A stretch of DNA of 64,000 nt from Heliocidaris erythrogramma (lineage: Eukaryota; Echinodermata; Echinoidea; Camarodonta; Echinometridae): NCBI GenBank assembly GCA_025617745.1, contig CM046869.1, forward strand, positions 19,236,994-19,300,993. The letters run 5' to 3'. Position 1 is the first letter of the stretch. The number at the start of each line of letters is the position of its first letter. Below, piece by piece: positions 1 to 13,509 of this stretch. Both the position numbers and the translations under genes were made by a program. The notes beneath the pieces were generated by a model, which was given only the letters and a program-made list of their open reading frames with translations, did not search any database and was not told where the DNA came from.

Positions 1-356
1 TACTCGAACTATAGGCTTATACCATTACTCTTGTGCTAAGTACTGATCACTGTAGTAAACATGTTATGTAATCATTCAATGAGACAAAAGAAAGTATTCC
101 AAATTATTGAAATACATGTACCCACAAATCCCGAGGTGGTGTTAAACTTTTGCAAATGATGGTATATGTGCAAAATATCACACACTTGCTATGAGAGGCA
201 ATTCATCGCGGTATGAAAGTACAAAATGCAAGGTTATCTAAAATAAATCGCATATATGTGTGTGAGTGAACAAACCCTCAATCACGCATACAGTGCAAAC
301 ACACTTTCTCTACAAAAACACAAACCATTCCATCCAACTAATGACACAAAAAAATG

Positions 357-782
357 AAATGGAGTCAAAAGGGGCCTGAGCTTTCGATCTTAGCAGAATC
401 TTCGTCAGAGGCAAAAAGACAAACTTAAAAAGCAAGACAAGCATATATATAGACTACAGACACAAAACAGTATACATGTAACAGGAACTGTAAGGGGGGG
501 GGGGGCTTGGGGCACAAAACAATGGAAACAAAAGGGGAGTGTGGGGAGTCAAAAGCAAGGAGTCAAGTAGGTGTGGAGGGGGATTAAAGCAAATACAAAG
601 GCGTGGAGATGCAAGGACAGTAATGAGCCCCTCCCTTAATACAGTTCCTGTTACATGTATACTGTTTTGTGTCTGTAGTCTATATATATATATATGCTTG
701 TCTTGCTTTTTATGTTTGTCTTTTTGCCTCTGATGAATATTCTGCTAGGATCGAAAGCTCAGGCCCCTTTTGACTCCATTTT
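357..782. repeat. Foldback element with ~135-bp inverted arms
   Basis: The left arm (357-492, from ggagtcaaaaggggcctgag to caggaactgta) is repeated inverted at 640-782. The loop (493-639) is G-rich. The arms contain tgctaggatcgaaagctca-like sequence and a short TA repeat. No transposase is present, so this is a non-autonomous foldback or MITE. Confidence 0.75.
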
Positions 783-2471
783 ACTCCATTGGCTCGCTAT
801 TATTGGATAAGCAGTTTTCAGCAGCTTGTTTTCCAGAAAAAAATGAAGACACAATTTTTTTTTCTCTCTCTCTCTCCCTCCTTCTTTTTAATGAGAAATT
901 GTTTCATCTCAGTAAGTCAGTAGCGGTACATTGTGCTCACCCCCATTCATAGGCCCATGCCTATGTGGGACTGTGTCAAACATTTACTGTTGCAGTAGTC
1001 AAAACAGCCAAGAAAGTTGTTCTAGCAAGATTTAATTTTCTTAAATTTGCTTGAATTACCTGATTCAGGGACTCTTCCAATCTTACTATATGTTACAAAT
1101 CTGCGGTTTCAGACTTTCAGAGTTGAAAGTGAAATTGTAAAGAATTAGTTTCCTCTCATATTCACCCCTTAAAGCTATTGTGGAGTACAAGCTTATCTTC
1201 AGATAAGCTTGTACATGTACACATGTAAGTGGCTCACCCCGAACCTGGCACCGACATTGTTTTGGGGTACACCTGCTTGGAGCAAGGAACTCCTTGCATG
1301 GAGACGGAGTTGTCCAATTGCTTGGGTCTTTAGGAGATTTGATAGGAGTGGCATCTTTACATCTTACAAATGACCACTCAGTAGCCTGCAGTTCTACCTC
1401 ACACAAACATTACTCAAAGCAAATTTCATCTTCTGCAAACAAAAGCGGATAACATCATTCATGGCTTTGGACTTCATCAATGACTACATGAACATCATCA
1501 AACACATACGATTGACATTCATGCAAGACATTCACTGTCACTTCAGCACTACTCAAAATACATTGCATCTTCAGAAGAAATGGAGACTTTGGTGTTGAAA
1601 ACAATGCATTTTTAATACAACACTTCACTTCTGACTTTGCCCTACAGTATGTTCGGGAGTACTGCACATTCCATGATTGCATAATCACGGCAAACGGCAC
1701 ATTATTGTAAAGAGGAATAATCAATCTTTTCAATACCATTTTCTTTTTTCATATATAAAGTAAGAATGATATCATCCCGCATACTTGAATTGCAGAACAT
1801 TTTTTAAGGGGTTTAGTAAACACGGTCTAAATAAAAGTTAGATCTAATGTGAAATATAGAATATTTTAATTTCTGCAGATTTCACAATTAGGAAGCTCTC
1901 ATTGAATTGTGTATAGGTTGCAACAATGGCAATTACACATGTTCAGCGAGGAACCAAACCTTGTTTCACATTATAACGAGGAAAAATTAAAATATTTTGT
2001 ATTTCATGTAATACAAAAGAAATAGTGAGTGGGTGACGTCACTTGTTCCCTCATTTGCATACTGAGCAGGATGTGCATACAACTGTTTTGCGAAATTAAG
2101 CGAAACTTTAAAATACCATAACTTTCTTATTTTACATCCTATTTTGATGAAATTTTCAGTGTTATGCTTGTTGGATTTTTCTATATTTATTCAAATCAAC
2201 TTTTTGTTAGGGTGAACTTGGCCTTCAAGAAGGACAATTCTAGATTAAAAATATAAAGAATCTAGGTCATACAATGGTTCTCTTTGAGGTAAACAAGCCC
2301 ATCGCATGGCAATCTACACCCCTCCCCCCTTCCCGCCAATGATGTTTTCAAGTGAAGTGTTTCACAGACTAGAATTGGGAGAGGCTTACTTCTACAGCTG
2401 TGCATGTACATGTTAAGCATATCCACATATTGTGTGGGGGAAGGGATTGGGAACTTGGAATAAAACTCAGA
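783..2471. other. No gene recognised; diverged repeat remnant at about 1800-2225
   Basis: 1800-2225 resembles the TTAA foldback family seen at 43241-45350: cataactttcttatt and caaatcaacttttt are shared with 14525-14640 and 16620-16735. The rest, including a small palindrome at 1193-1214 (ttatcttcagataa), shows no coding evidence. Confidence 0.4.
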
Positions 2472-2788
2472 GGCCCGTATTCTGAACTCCGGTTTAACTT
2501 AAACTATGGTCTAAATGTGTGGTTTAACTACAGTATGGGCAGCCAAATGTGACACAAATTTCAAACAGTAGATATTCAATTTATCAGCATTTTTGGTACT
2601 CAAGCTTTTAAAAACTGTCTGGGAATGGTAAGTAGAATATTTTTCTTGACCATTAAAGCACGAGACCAGTATCCAGAAAACATAAGGAACATACAGTGTA
2701 AACAAAGTTTTGACATTTTTGGCTACCCATAGTTAAACCAGAGATTTAAACCATGGTTTAAGTTAAACCGGAGTTCAGAATACGGGCC
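2472..2788. mobile_element. MITE with ~39-bp TIRs, GGCCCGTATTCTG family
   Basis: The terminal inverted repeats start GGCCCGTATTCTGAACTCCG and continue through tttaacttaaac with about one mismatch. The element is 317 bp. Flanking aga on both sides may be a 3-bp target duplication, which together with the GGCCC end would suit PIF/Harbinger; that class call is an inference. Confidence 0.75.
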
Positions 2789-5118
2789 AGAGAATCCTAG
2801 ATAATTTTGACCTGATTGATACATGTATACAGGCCTAACATATATATATTGCATATGTACTCCTCATGTACATGTACATGTACATGTACATGTATTTTGA
2901 TTTTGGTCACTTCATCAGGTCATGTCATAGTTCCCAGGAGTTAACACTAGAGGGCAGTATTGTATGTTTTGCTGACAGACTGGCCATAATAATGAAGGAT
3001 GTGTGAGATATGACTAATCCATGTATCACCGGGGATAGTACAATATGGATTTTTTTTTTAAAGACTTAGTTCTTGTAATAACAGACAGAAAATTGTTGCA
3101 GAACAATGAAATTAATGTCAAATACTGAGAATACATGATACGCATCTGCCAAATGAAATCAAATGTAATATATCTTGAGTAGATGCGGAGGAATAACCAT
3201 AACAACACAAAATGATATTGCCGAATCAGGCTGCTCATAAAATATGTTTTCCTCATGTGCTTAATGCATATTTGTGATGGGGGGGGGGGGGGGGGGCGGT
3301 TGAAGCTGTTTGTTTTTCAGGAATTTTAATGATACAGCATTTTGTTGACTCTATCCTGATCAAATTATCATGTTATTTATTATGCATTGCAGACAATTCA
3401 AAGAAACTCGTCCTTAGTTGATATTGAAATGCATAATTTCCTTAAAGCACTCATGATTACTTCTTATCTTCTCATGTTTTTTCAGAGCAATCCTTGTGTG
3501 CATAAGCATAATTGATTAACATTAACGCATTATCATTGACATTTGAATCATTCAACTCGAGTGAGAGACAACAAAACCAGGCACTTTTCCCTCAAGATTT
3601 TGTCAATCTGGGGGCCTCTTCTCGCTGTAATCGCATGTCCTGACTGATGGGGGTTACAATGCACGTTGCATTACATGTGACGGTGGTGGACAACTGTTGT
3701 CGTTCTGCTTGCCCTGGTGCATGTATCACCAGTAGTTCATAGGGGTCTCGCCACACAATGAATTAAAGCATATATAGTTTCAGATGGGGGCTTGCAGAGC
3801 TGGGGCTATGATATGGAAGCTAAAGAGCAGCGTTCACACTGCTGTGTCATATTGATCCATGTGCTACACAACAGTTATTGAACTTAGTGTACAAAGTGTA
3901 CATGTACCTCCTCTGTATTTGATGTAGTGTCAAGAATTTCTTGTAGGACATGTAGACAAAACATAGATTAGTGCGTCATAGACCTACACCTAATGTATCA
4001 TGCACTCATGATTTGCGAATTTAAATTGACCTGTCGAATATGTATATTTGAAAATAAAGAGCTGTTCATTTATTATTTCTTTGGTTGATAGTTATAAGGA
4101 GGCTTTAATGAGTTGGAGAGCAACTTGGTGTATCTTTTTGGATTCTAAATCACCAATTTAGTGGTCTAAAAATAATGTTGTACCAGCTTTTCTATACATC
4201 TATTCCTTTGCCTTGAACAATGTAATGCTTGCTTTTTGCTTGTTCAAACGGGCTTTGGTAATTGTGATAAGTTTATTTTGCCATCATCACATTTTACTTG
4301 TCTTGGGCAAATTGAACCAGTGGTTTTGCTGCAAAATGACCAGACATTGAAATTGTATTCACCATCTTCCATACTGCAAAACTGGTTGCAGATGAGCATT
4401 TCACAAACTTACATGTCACAAAAGTTCTGTTCAAGCAGAAATTTTTGAGTGCATAAAACTTTTCTGAATTTTCACGTGGTCAAGATTTGCGAAAGTTTCA
4501 TGGTGCAAACTAATTGAATGGCAACTGACACAACGTGGAATTTTTGTAATTATTCGTGAAAGTTTGCATATAGGTGAAAACAGCTGTCATTAAGAATTCG
4601 CGAAAGTTTCATGTTTCGAAGGTTTCTTTTTTATCCAGTACATGATTAAACAATGTACACCTGTATGTTTAGACAAAGAGTTGTCTGGAAGTAGAATTTG
4701 GAAGGGAAAAGGGGTATTCTCTTCATCTGCTATTCTCTAACACTTCCCTGGTAACGTCAGAGCCAAGTTTTTGAAGGCAGTGGGAAGGGGGCAAATGATG
4801 CATAAGGCTGAGCTAATCTCCCGGGGGATGGCTGGGGGTAGTAAACCACGGGCTGTCAGCCTAGACACAGGAAGTGGTGCGGTAGTAAGGGGAGACTACC
4901 GTCTAGCCTAGTTCCAGCTCCCCGAAACGGATGAATTTTTTATCAGATATACATGTACACGTACGTCGATGAAATGAGGTACATGTTTTGCATATCTGCA
5001 GAGAAATAGATAAAGTTTACATACATTTAGGCTCTGATAATATAATAAATTATTATCTAGTTGGAACAGCTGGTGCTAAAAGTTTGCCCATACATTTACC
5101 ATTCACCACTTTGAATCC
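2789..5118. other. No gene recognised
   Basis: Contains an ACATGT tandem repeat (2862-2894), a G run of about 18 (3279-3296) and scattered short simple repeats. None of the small open frames shows codon-like or family-like sequence. Confidence 0.5.
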
Positions 5119-5319
5119 ACCTGTTTACTAAATTTATTCATACTTCTTGAACAAAAGCTTGCCAGAGGCTTGCCCGATGTAGCAACAACTAAATGTATGC
5201 AAGATGGATTCTATCCATAGAGATGCCATTATGCATAGCAGGTGCACTAAATAGTTGGTAACTAAGGATTCTGGAGAGAAATTAACATGCATAAATTAAA
5301 ATACATTAGTAAACAGGTC
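5119..5319. mobile_element. Short MITE-like element, ACCTGTTTACTAA ends
   Basis: acctgtttactaaattt at 5119 faces an inverted aaatacattagtaaacaggt ending at 5319. The ends are imperfect and no target duplication is clear. Confidence 0.4.
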
Positions 5320-8300
5320 TAATCTGTGGGGCGATCTGGAAGTCCTGTCTTTGTTCTAGTTTGTTGCCAGGGTGACATGTAAATAATCTCACAGATTGTT
5401 TAACTTTGTGGTTCATGTAGATTATTTCAAATTCTACTGCATCCTATAAAAGCTGAGTTGCGCTTCCTGAGCAGTTGTTGAAATCAACCAGCTGACAACC
5501 ACAATGTAGATAGCAAGAAGTCTTTTGTTCTACAGAAAAAAAAAACAATAACATACTTCGACCATGTAACTTTATTCATGTGACATCAAAGGCTTCATTG
5601 TATTTTTGCCAACTATGAAGTATGATCGTTTTTTTTTGGATCAAGAACCTATGATTAATACAGGATATTTTTTCAGGAAATATCAAATGATAATAGGTCT
5701 ATTGTATGTCGTGACTGTTTCACTTCATTAAAGTCCATGCCTCTGCACAAAACAACATTCAGATACTTATTTTTACATGTACTCTTTTCATAAAATACGA
5801 TTCACTTTCTTTTTCATATCTGACAGGATGTGAATAAAAAATTTCAGGAAATTTAGAATGGAGGTGAAATAAACCTGTATTTTTCACATGATTTATCAAA
5901 AGGCGTAGCTCATTTAATGGATGTGTCTTTTAACAAATACGCGTTGTCTTGGTCTTCTGAATAATGGCGACGGTGATAGAAAAAAAAATGAAAATTACTT
6001 GTGGCCTTGAATCAGGCTAGCAGGATCTAGTTATGGGCATATACAAGGGAGGATGAGGCTGAAAGATTATCGAGTGAGATTACAACTCTAAAGTATCTCA
6101 TCGCTAGCGCATTGGATTGCCGATATTGTACCCCAAGATCAATCTTTGCCACAAGGAGTTGTAAAGCGACTTTGTTTTACCCTCTGCCCGTGCTCGCCTT
6201 TTTTCTTGGACATGAGCGGTCTATTTTAGGCTTGGCATTCACCCTCCTCCACTTACTGGACATTAGCCAGTGAACTTTTCACTTTGAGCTAGATTTTTTT
6301 TTCAAGAGGAATACAAGCTCTGTGGTTGTGAGCTCTGTGCTTTCTATTCATCCGTTATCGAGGACATAGGAATTGCGGAAAGTGGGCAGCGCCAAGTGCA
6401 GATTTCATCGTGTGGATGTACATTTCTTTTACTCGAGTTTGGAAATAATCCTTAGTTAGCCTCATGTACGTATCTGTAAAATACTTTTTTTTTTCCTTGT
6501 TGAAATTTCGCATGAAAGTTTGTTTTTTTCTTCATAATACTAAAATAGATTGAAACTATCACTTGTAGATCTTCTGACAAAGTAATGGAAAACTGTTTGC
6601 TTTTCTCATTGATTTTCAATTTTCTTGCTCTGAAAACAGCTGTCATTAACAATTTGCATGTTATGAAAATTTCGGTCTTACAAGTATTATATCTTGCAGA
6701 TGATCAGTATGAATTTTCTTACATTTTATGGGGTTTCTATTTTGCTAGCTTGCTAACGTTTTCATGTTAATTATCTTCAAGAAGAGCAGGCAAAGAAAAA
6801 TAAGGAAATTATAAAAAAATGATAAAGTAGAGGCCTAAAGGAAAATATAGGATAGATGAAGAGATAAGGGATGGCAAATACGGAAAGAAGGCCCTCTCAG
6901 ACTTGATCAATAACTCCGTAGAAATGAAGGCCTGCGGTATAGGTCAAAGAATTTGGCAAGTGAATCCAGCATGCTAATCTACATTCAGTAGGCTGTTCAG
7001 TCAATGGGTGTTTCCCCTAAGTTGCCTATATGTCCTTGGTATTGCTTACAAACATAACATGTCAAGTTCACATGCCCCTGATGATGTCAAAGCCTCAGAA
7101 ACATTGCTGTTGCCGCTATGCTAGGAAAGGTATAGAAACAGCGTTGAGCACGCATTATATCACGTACGACTTCTTGTGTGCCAGAATTTGCCCCTAAACT
7201 GCCATTTGCTGATTTCTGGCTTTTCCCCCTTTTTATTATAATGCTCTAAGCTCAGTGAGTCATAGAAGTCACAAAGATTTAAAGGCCATGTCCTACTTTC
7301 TGCCTGCTTCATATTGCAGCAAATATGTTGCTGGAAACAAACATGTTGAAAGACAATGTTGCTTGTACTCTAATGGTACAGTATTTTCTACAATATATGT
7401 TTTAAGTACTTTCGATTGTGGCATTCATATTGCAAAACCAAACGTTGAAGATGAATTCCAAAAACGTTATGTGGATTGAGTGTTGTGTAGCTGAATGGCA
7501 TCTAATAGCATCATGATACGGTGCTTTACATTGCTATGGTTTGAGGTTTGTTTCGTACTTACATGTAAGTCTGATGTTTCGTATAATAATACAAACATTT
7601 TTACTGGTCATCTACAATGTATATTATAGTGCTTAGGATTGAATTAAACAGGGAAAGACATTTCCAACATACATGTACATGTAACCTGTAACCTTTTCTG
7701 TATGGAATATTGGTGACAGGGATAATAAATGTATGACTTGTCAGGGTTTGTAGTTTCACTGTCTACCTGATACTTTACCTTCCTTAAGTTCATTTTGTTA
7801 ATCTACATTTATAGATGTGTTAGGGTGTTACTGGAGGGGTGGATCTAGGATTTTTCTAAGGGGGGGGGGGGGCAGTGGGGGACACAGCCCTGAAATATCC
7901 CTGAAAAGCAAAAAAATATTATTTTGCATACTTTAAGAATGCCATATTGAGTTTAATATAAACAAGGGGGGGGTGTGGCTGGTTGTACCCCCTGATATCT
8001 ACCTCCGTCTTACTGTGTGCCTTATTGCACTCAATCGCCTACCGATTTTTAAAGGAAGCTGGAGATTTAAAGATTTACATGTGCACGTTCATATCACTCT
8101 TGTATTAAATTAAGATTGATGTTACATTGCCAGTGCAAGTTCAAGGTTAGGAGGATTTCATGTTTTCAAGTACTGATTACATGCACATGTAAATGTACAT
8201 GTAAATGACTAATTTTAATAGATATATTCCACTGTTGCCTCATTGTACTTACCAGTATCTGTTTCATCAAGTGCATTATACAAATAATAAACAGTGGTCT

Positions 8301-8407
8301 ATCCAGGACATATGGTGGTGCCTGGGTAAACCCTCTCATTAGATGGTGAAGAAAAAAACACTATCAATGAATATGACAGTGGGATAGCATCCCAGGGTGC
8401 ACCCCGC

Positions 8408-8442
<35 letters not shown>

Positions 8443-9104
8443 AAAGATAAATATGGGGAGGCTTCCACATCCCCAAATCATTTTCTGAGAAGTGGGACAT
8501 ATTGTTTTTTTAGTAAATATTTGTTCCCAGACTTCAAAGCTTGTTGGAAGTCTGTCCGACATTGCGGCAAGTACTTGATGTAATTTGCATTCTTACTTAT
8601 TGAAATGTATTAACTCAAAACAGGTATATTCAGCACTGTAGGTTCACATGAGGAGGGCGCTTTGGAAAAAAATTGTTCCTCAATTTGCATGCTGTACAAA
8701 AATGATCTACCACTACCAGTGTGTTGACTGACCTCTGTGTAAGCCAATGTACAGTCAACACAGAAGAGTGCAGCTTCGGAAGAGCTTGAACATGGCAGTG
8801 CAAATCAGTGATTGTCAGTGATGACACATATTGTCATTCCCTAATCCGGTGATCTTGTTACTTTGCTGAAATAGAGGACAAGTATAAAGGGGGCCGGTAA
8901 ACAAGGGGAAGATGGCATTGCCATTTTGAGGATTGACAGGTATGGCTGTATTCAGGATTGAACTGGACAGGTATTAACTGCTGAGTGCAGTCATGAATGA
9001 TTTTTCGTCGATCTACAAAATATAGTCAATTGAATTTATGTAATGGAACCACCTACTGTTTAGTATGTTTTTTCGCTCTGTATATGAAGCTTCATACTTG
9101 TATC
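5320..9104. other. No gene recognised; low-complexity G/C tracts
   Basis: A long C run of about 33 (8409-8441) and a G run at 7860-7872 follow phrases such as ggatctaggatttttctaag, a repeat also seen degenerate near 10475 and 30497. The gly-rich open frame across the C run is an artefact. A TATAAAAG at about 5445 has no downstream gene. Confidence 0.45.
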
Positions 9105-9561
9105 TAATACCCCATTTGTACTGCACCCTAAATTTTCATAAAACTTGTTTTCAATAACAAGTTACCATAATTGTTATAAGCTACTGAAATCCTTGAATCT
9201 GATTGGCTTAGAGCAGATTTGACTTAGAAATGTGTCAGTTTTATGAAACGGGGCACTGGACCGCCCCAAATCCATTTATACTCCCCTTTACGAACATCCA
9301 GGTGTGCGCTATTAGTGAACACTTGTAACCTGGAAGCGGTATACGTTTTCTGGTTTAGGCGGGTCACCGAATCTAGACCGGCCTAAATCACAGCGAGTGT
9401 TTATACTGGAGTTGGGGCGCTCCTGAACCGGTCCTGGGACACTCCTTGGACTGCCCTACCTTGAGGCATTCCTCAATTCTTCTAACCCATTCATACTGGG
9501 AGTTGGGGCACCCCTGGACTGGTCCTGAGGCGGTCTAACTCCCAGCATAAATGGGGTATTA
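9105..9561. mobile_element. MITE with TAATACCCCATTT ends, carrying a nested foldback
   Basis: taataccccattt (9105) is inverted as aaatggggtatta (9549-9561). Inside, 9125-9255 is a separate foldback of the CATAAAACTTGTT / NF-Y-core family, so this copy was a target of a later insertion. Confidence 0.55.
9125..9255. mobile_element. Foldback, CATAAAACTTGTT family, with central CTGATTGGCT
   Basis: cataaaacttgttttcaat and acgggg-flanked gttttatgaaac form the ends. The centre has ttataagctactgaaatcct and an inverted CCAAT box (CTGATTGGCT, 9199-9208). Related copies are at 53472-53617 and 57152-57289. Confidence 0.7.
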
Positions 9562-9628
9562 TTCAAAATATCATTTAAAAATATTTCCTTCTGTCATGTA
9601 TGTATAGGTTTTTTAACTCTGTACTATC

Positions 9629-9898
9629 CACTGACCTCTACCACCTGGACGTTTCATTGGCTCAGAGAAGTGAAGTCGTGGTCCGCCATGTTGCACTTCT
9701 GAAAAATCAACGCGCGAGAAAGCTGGAATACAGATTTGTGTACAATCATGCGGACGCCCATGGTCAAAACGCACAGATGTTCAGTGCGTAACGTGTAATA
9801 AACCACATCGCTCTCGGAAGAGTAACATGGCCTGCTCACTTCAAGTGCTCGCACGCGCGGGAATGGGCGATGATCCGTCCAGGTGGTAGAGGTCAGTG
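9629..9898. mobile_element. hAT-like MITE, 270 bp, 8-bp target duplication
   Basis: The termini CACTGACCTCTACCACCTGG and their exact inverse extend over about 23 bp. They are flanked by an exact 8-bp direct repeat GTACTATC (9621-9628 and 9899-9906). An 8-bp duplication is characteristic of hAT transposons. There is no transposase; the inner part is GC-richer than its surroundings. Confidence 0.8.
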
Positions 9899-9906
9899 GT
9901 ACTATC

Positions 9907-11573
9907 CTTAACCCCAGACTATCCTTAATCCTAGACTATTTTTTTTTTTTTGCTGTTCTCATTTGTAGTTTTTATCCCTTACTATCTCCCTATACAGAGT
10001 GCTTAACCCTACCCTTTTACATTTAGCCCTACCAAAGGTGGGGCTAACCCTGCGTTTTCCAGTTTACAATCAGTGGGGCTAAATCCTTGTCCCCCCACCG
10101 ATAGTACGGGACTAAGCGGAATTTTGCAAGTTTAAAAAGACTATTACATTTATATTTTTCCATGTGCTTGTCTTTTCCAACTGTGTCCTATTTTTACAAA
10201 ATTATACATTTAAAATACCAGTATTACTCACTGGGGCAGAGCGGGGCTTTTGGGGCTTATCCATTTTGTTCATTTTATTCATTTTGTCTTAATTTTTATT
10301 AATTTAATTTCTTTTAATCATTTCTTTTATCAAAAGGTTTTCTCAAAGCTCTTTTAAAGCGTTCCAGAGCTAAATCGCTCTCCACTCCAGTGTACTTTTT
10401 ATAAATTTCTCTTTGATCTCTATTCCTCTTGTGACCTCCATCTCTCTTCTTCTCACGCTCATGTGCACCAGGCATAGATCCAAGATTTTGTAAGGGGGTG
10501 GGGGGGGGATTCAATTCCCCCAAATTTGACCCCCCCCCAAAAAAAAAAAAAAAAAAAAAAAAAACTAGACCCCAAAAAAAGACATAAGAAAGGGGGACCC
10601 AATTCCCCCTTCCCCTTCAAAAAGAAAAAGAGAGAGAGAGAGAATTAAAGATCATTATTTTTTGAGGTACTGATTTATACGAAAAGGGCAAGCAAGCAAC
10701 AACCCCCCCCCCAAAAAAAAATAGGGGGGGGGCTCCATGCAGGCCCTGTGACCCCCTAGATCCACCCCTAGCTGTGCACATACGTGTATAGAGATGGCAG
10801 AGTGATTCATGAATACATAGGGAAGGATTTATGCTAGTATCCTGTGGGATGTACTTATGGAGAATAGGGCTAGACTGAGAAATCAGGCATAGAACAAGTT
10901 ATACTTTCTTTGCGAAGGCAGAATGAGCGTTTTGAAATGCTCATCTAAAACGCAGTTTCACGGTGTACTGTTTATACTTCTTTTCTTTACACGAATTCAG
11001 GCTCAGAAGCTGGTTTAGCAAACCTCACTGCGCGTGCTACGCGTTTATATAACATCTTCCCCAGAAACCATATTTTGAGAGAAATGCCTATTCAAAATGC
11101 ACCATTTTGTGAGTGTAAATTGGCAATTATACAAAAATGACTGCATGGACGCAACTGATCTGATCGTGTAACAAAAGGCTTGTTCTGGCCTTAAAATGGG
11201 AGTATAAACGCATCCTTCCGGCTAGGCTTTATGTGAGAGTGAGACATGAACATGGCAAACAAAGAAGCGGACAAAATATACAGCTCCTCATTGTACCTTC
11301 CACACCTGCTCTGGTAGACAATAGAACATCCCTTCATTGCTATTATGTAAAAATATGTAGAACAGGTGTCACATGCATATTCACCCATTCTACTTATTTT
11401 ACATAATAGCAATGAATGGATGTTCTTTTGTCTACAAGAACAACTGTGGAGGGTGCAAGGAGGAGCTGTATATTTTTTCTGCTTTCTTTGTCATCGTGTT
11501 CATAGCACTAGTTGTCTTTGATATCAAGACTACATGTAGTACTTGGATCATTCCTTTTTTGAGAGGCCCTTTA
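9907..11573. other. No gene recognised; A- and C-rich low complexity
   Basis: Homopolymer-rich stretch at about 10490-10745 (C runs, an A run of about 23, GA repeats) with phrases typical of the ggatcta...gggg repeat. An imperfect inverted pair lies at 11190-11410 and 11395-11500 (shared acataatagcaatgaa on opposite strands), another degenerate foldback. Confidence 0.4.
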
Positions 11574-11575
11574 TA

Positions 11576-12390
11576 CACTAAAGGGAAAAAGAAACTTATA
11601 AAAGTTCAAGAGATCACCAAATTAAATTCTCTGCATGGAAATGTACCAAATTTGGATATAATGTTGATTCAATGCATGGCTTTAAATGACAGTCAATAAC
11701 AAAAAGTTTTCTTCAATGCCACAAAAGAAATGTGCACTGAAACAAAGGACTCTCTAATCCCAAAGTCACAAAGATAAACTGCAGTCTTGTACACCATATG
11801 CATGTCAATGAATGAAACAAAAGAATTTCAAAAGGGATTTGCACCCCTCGAGCAAGAGGATATTGATGTTCTGCCATGGTTCGCCCGTTCACCAGACCTT
11901 TCCCCAATTGAACATCTCTGGGAAGAGCTTGGTCGACGTGTGTGAAGGCGTGACAATCAACCCATCAATAGGGAGACGCTCATTGCAGCACTGCAAGAGG
12001 AATGGAACAATGTTCCCCAGGCTACCATCGCGAATCTGATCGGAAGCATGCGAAGACGGTGTACAGCTTGCCAGCAAGCTAGAGGTGGACATACTGGCTA
12101 TTAATCTGTTTGGATATGAACTTGCAAATCCCTTTTGAAATTCTTTTGTTTCATTCATTGACATGCATATGGTGTACAAGGCTGCAGTTTGTCTTTGTGA
12201 CTTTGGGATTAGAGAGTCCTTTGTTTCAGTGCACATTTCTTTTGTGGCATTGAAGAAAACTTTTTGTTATTGACTGTCATTTAAAGCCATGCATTGAATC
12301 AACATTATATCCAAATTTGGTACGTTTCCATGCAGAGAATTTAATTTGGTGATCTCTTGAACTTTTATAAGTTTCTTTTTTCCTTTAGTG
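11576..12390 (+). mobile_element. Tc1/mariner-type non-autonomous element, copy 1 (815 bp)
   Basis: CACTAAAGG ... CCTTTAGTG ends are flanked by TA (11574-11575, 12391-12392). The terminal inverted repeats are about 268 bp long (11576-11843 and 12123-12390), leaving a 279-bp unique core. The core encodes only the C-terminal part of a Tc1-like transposase, with RSPDLSPIEHLWEELGRRV containing the third catalytic Glu of the DD34E triad. In this copy the frame is broken by a TGA at 11943-11945 where copy 2 reads TCA. Copy 2 (62547-63361) is inverted and the same length. Confidence 0.93.
11844..12104 (+). pseudogene. Tc1-like transposase C-terminal fragment, broken
   Basis: The reading frame entered from the left inverted repeat passes PLEQEDIDVLPWFARSPDLS and the IEHLWEELGRR block, stops at TGA 11943, and resumes in the same frame to TAA at 12102-12104. 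The catalytic N-terminal two Asp regions and the DNA-binding domain are missing, so it cannot act as a transposase even without the stop. Confidence 0.88.
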
Positions 12391-12392
12391 TA

Positions 12393-12897
12393 TATCTTTA
12401 CCTTCTGGGATCAGATCCTCATGTTTGGCTAACATATTAATGTTGACATGTGATATGAAATGGATCAGAAGGGTATAATGAGTCCAATGATTTTTTTTTT
12501 TTTTGTGGGGGGTAGGGTGGAGGTGGGGTGGAGAATCCTGTGTTAAAGTATCTTTTGGATTCAAACAGATGAAATGTGAGGGAGAGGGATTGACAAAGTT
12601 ACTTCATAAAGAGAGTACAGGATGTAGTACTGTAAAACAAGAAACTCCTGCGCATGTATGAAATATTCACAAATTAAATTTTGTGAGTGGTGGTACATTT
12701 CATTAAAGTTTTTGTGCTGTGATCAAAATAATTGAATCAAAACTGACACAAGTCACACAGCTGTGAATTTTTTTTTTTTTTGCATTAGATATGATGTTTC
12801 CTGCTGTGAAAATGCCTGTTCACAAAAATGTTTCGTTATTGTTTTACAGTACAGTATTCTTAATGATTTATTATGTCATCTCACAAGGTATTCTCCC

Positions 12898-12934
<37 letters not shown>

Positions 12935-13139
12935 TCACTCTCTGTCACTCTGCATCTCTTCTTGTTTTGCCTTGCTGTACCCCCTCTTTGGCTATGCCAT
13001 CAATTGATACATGTATGTTAAATTTTAGTGAATTTTGTTACCCTTCGGCCTTCATTATCATTCTCCTATTGTCTTTTTACCTTGACAGAAATTGTGATTG
13101 CGTGTACATGTATGTTTATTAAAGGCAACAGTGTATAAT
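12393..13139. other. No gene recognised; CT microsatellite
   Basis: A T run (12489-12504) precedes GGGGTAGGGTGGAGG-like sequence, and (CT)n lies at 12903-12950. Open frames across the CT tract encode Ser/Leu repeats only. Confidence 0.45.
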
Positions 13140-13509
13140 CAGGCCTGTGAAATCTCCGCTGTTTAGCGGAAATCCACACTTTTTTATTATTCTCGCCGAT
13201 TTCAATTTCCGCCTTTTTCCTGTGTGCTATTCCCGCTATTTTATTGGCAACCATTATTTCAATGGTTTTAAACGGCTGGAAAGTTAGTTTAACTAAACGG
13301 CTGCGAGCGCGAGCGGAGTCCAGCTCTCTTGGGACCAATGGAAAACAACGTACCGTATATACTGTACTGTACATGTATGTGTTTTGCCTTCGCACACAAA
13401 GTGAAGTTCATGCTGCTTGCATTTGTATACCGGAGAACTGTGGACCGCGCCGCCGCATAGTTTCAGCTTTTTTTCCGCTCTCTTTTTTGAAACCCCACTC
13501 ACAGGCCTG
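13140..13509. mobile_element. Possible MITE with CAGGCCTGTG ends
   Basis: caggcctgtg at 13140 and cacaggcctg ending at 13509 form short inverted ends. Inside the left end are tccgctgtttagcgga-like short palindromes. The ends are short and themselves partly palindromic, so confidence is limited. Confidence 0.35.

Noticed and set aside
5440..5520. TATAAAAG followed by a possible transcription start
   Set aside because: No downstream exon or conserved start could be recognised; such words are common in AT-rich DNA.
8299..8562. 87-residue minus-strand frame with a Gly run
   Set aside because: The Gly run is the long C tract; the rest is repeat sequence.
12763..13122. 119-residue frame rich in Ser and Leu
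   Set aside because: Reads through the CT microsatellite; no splice or homology support.
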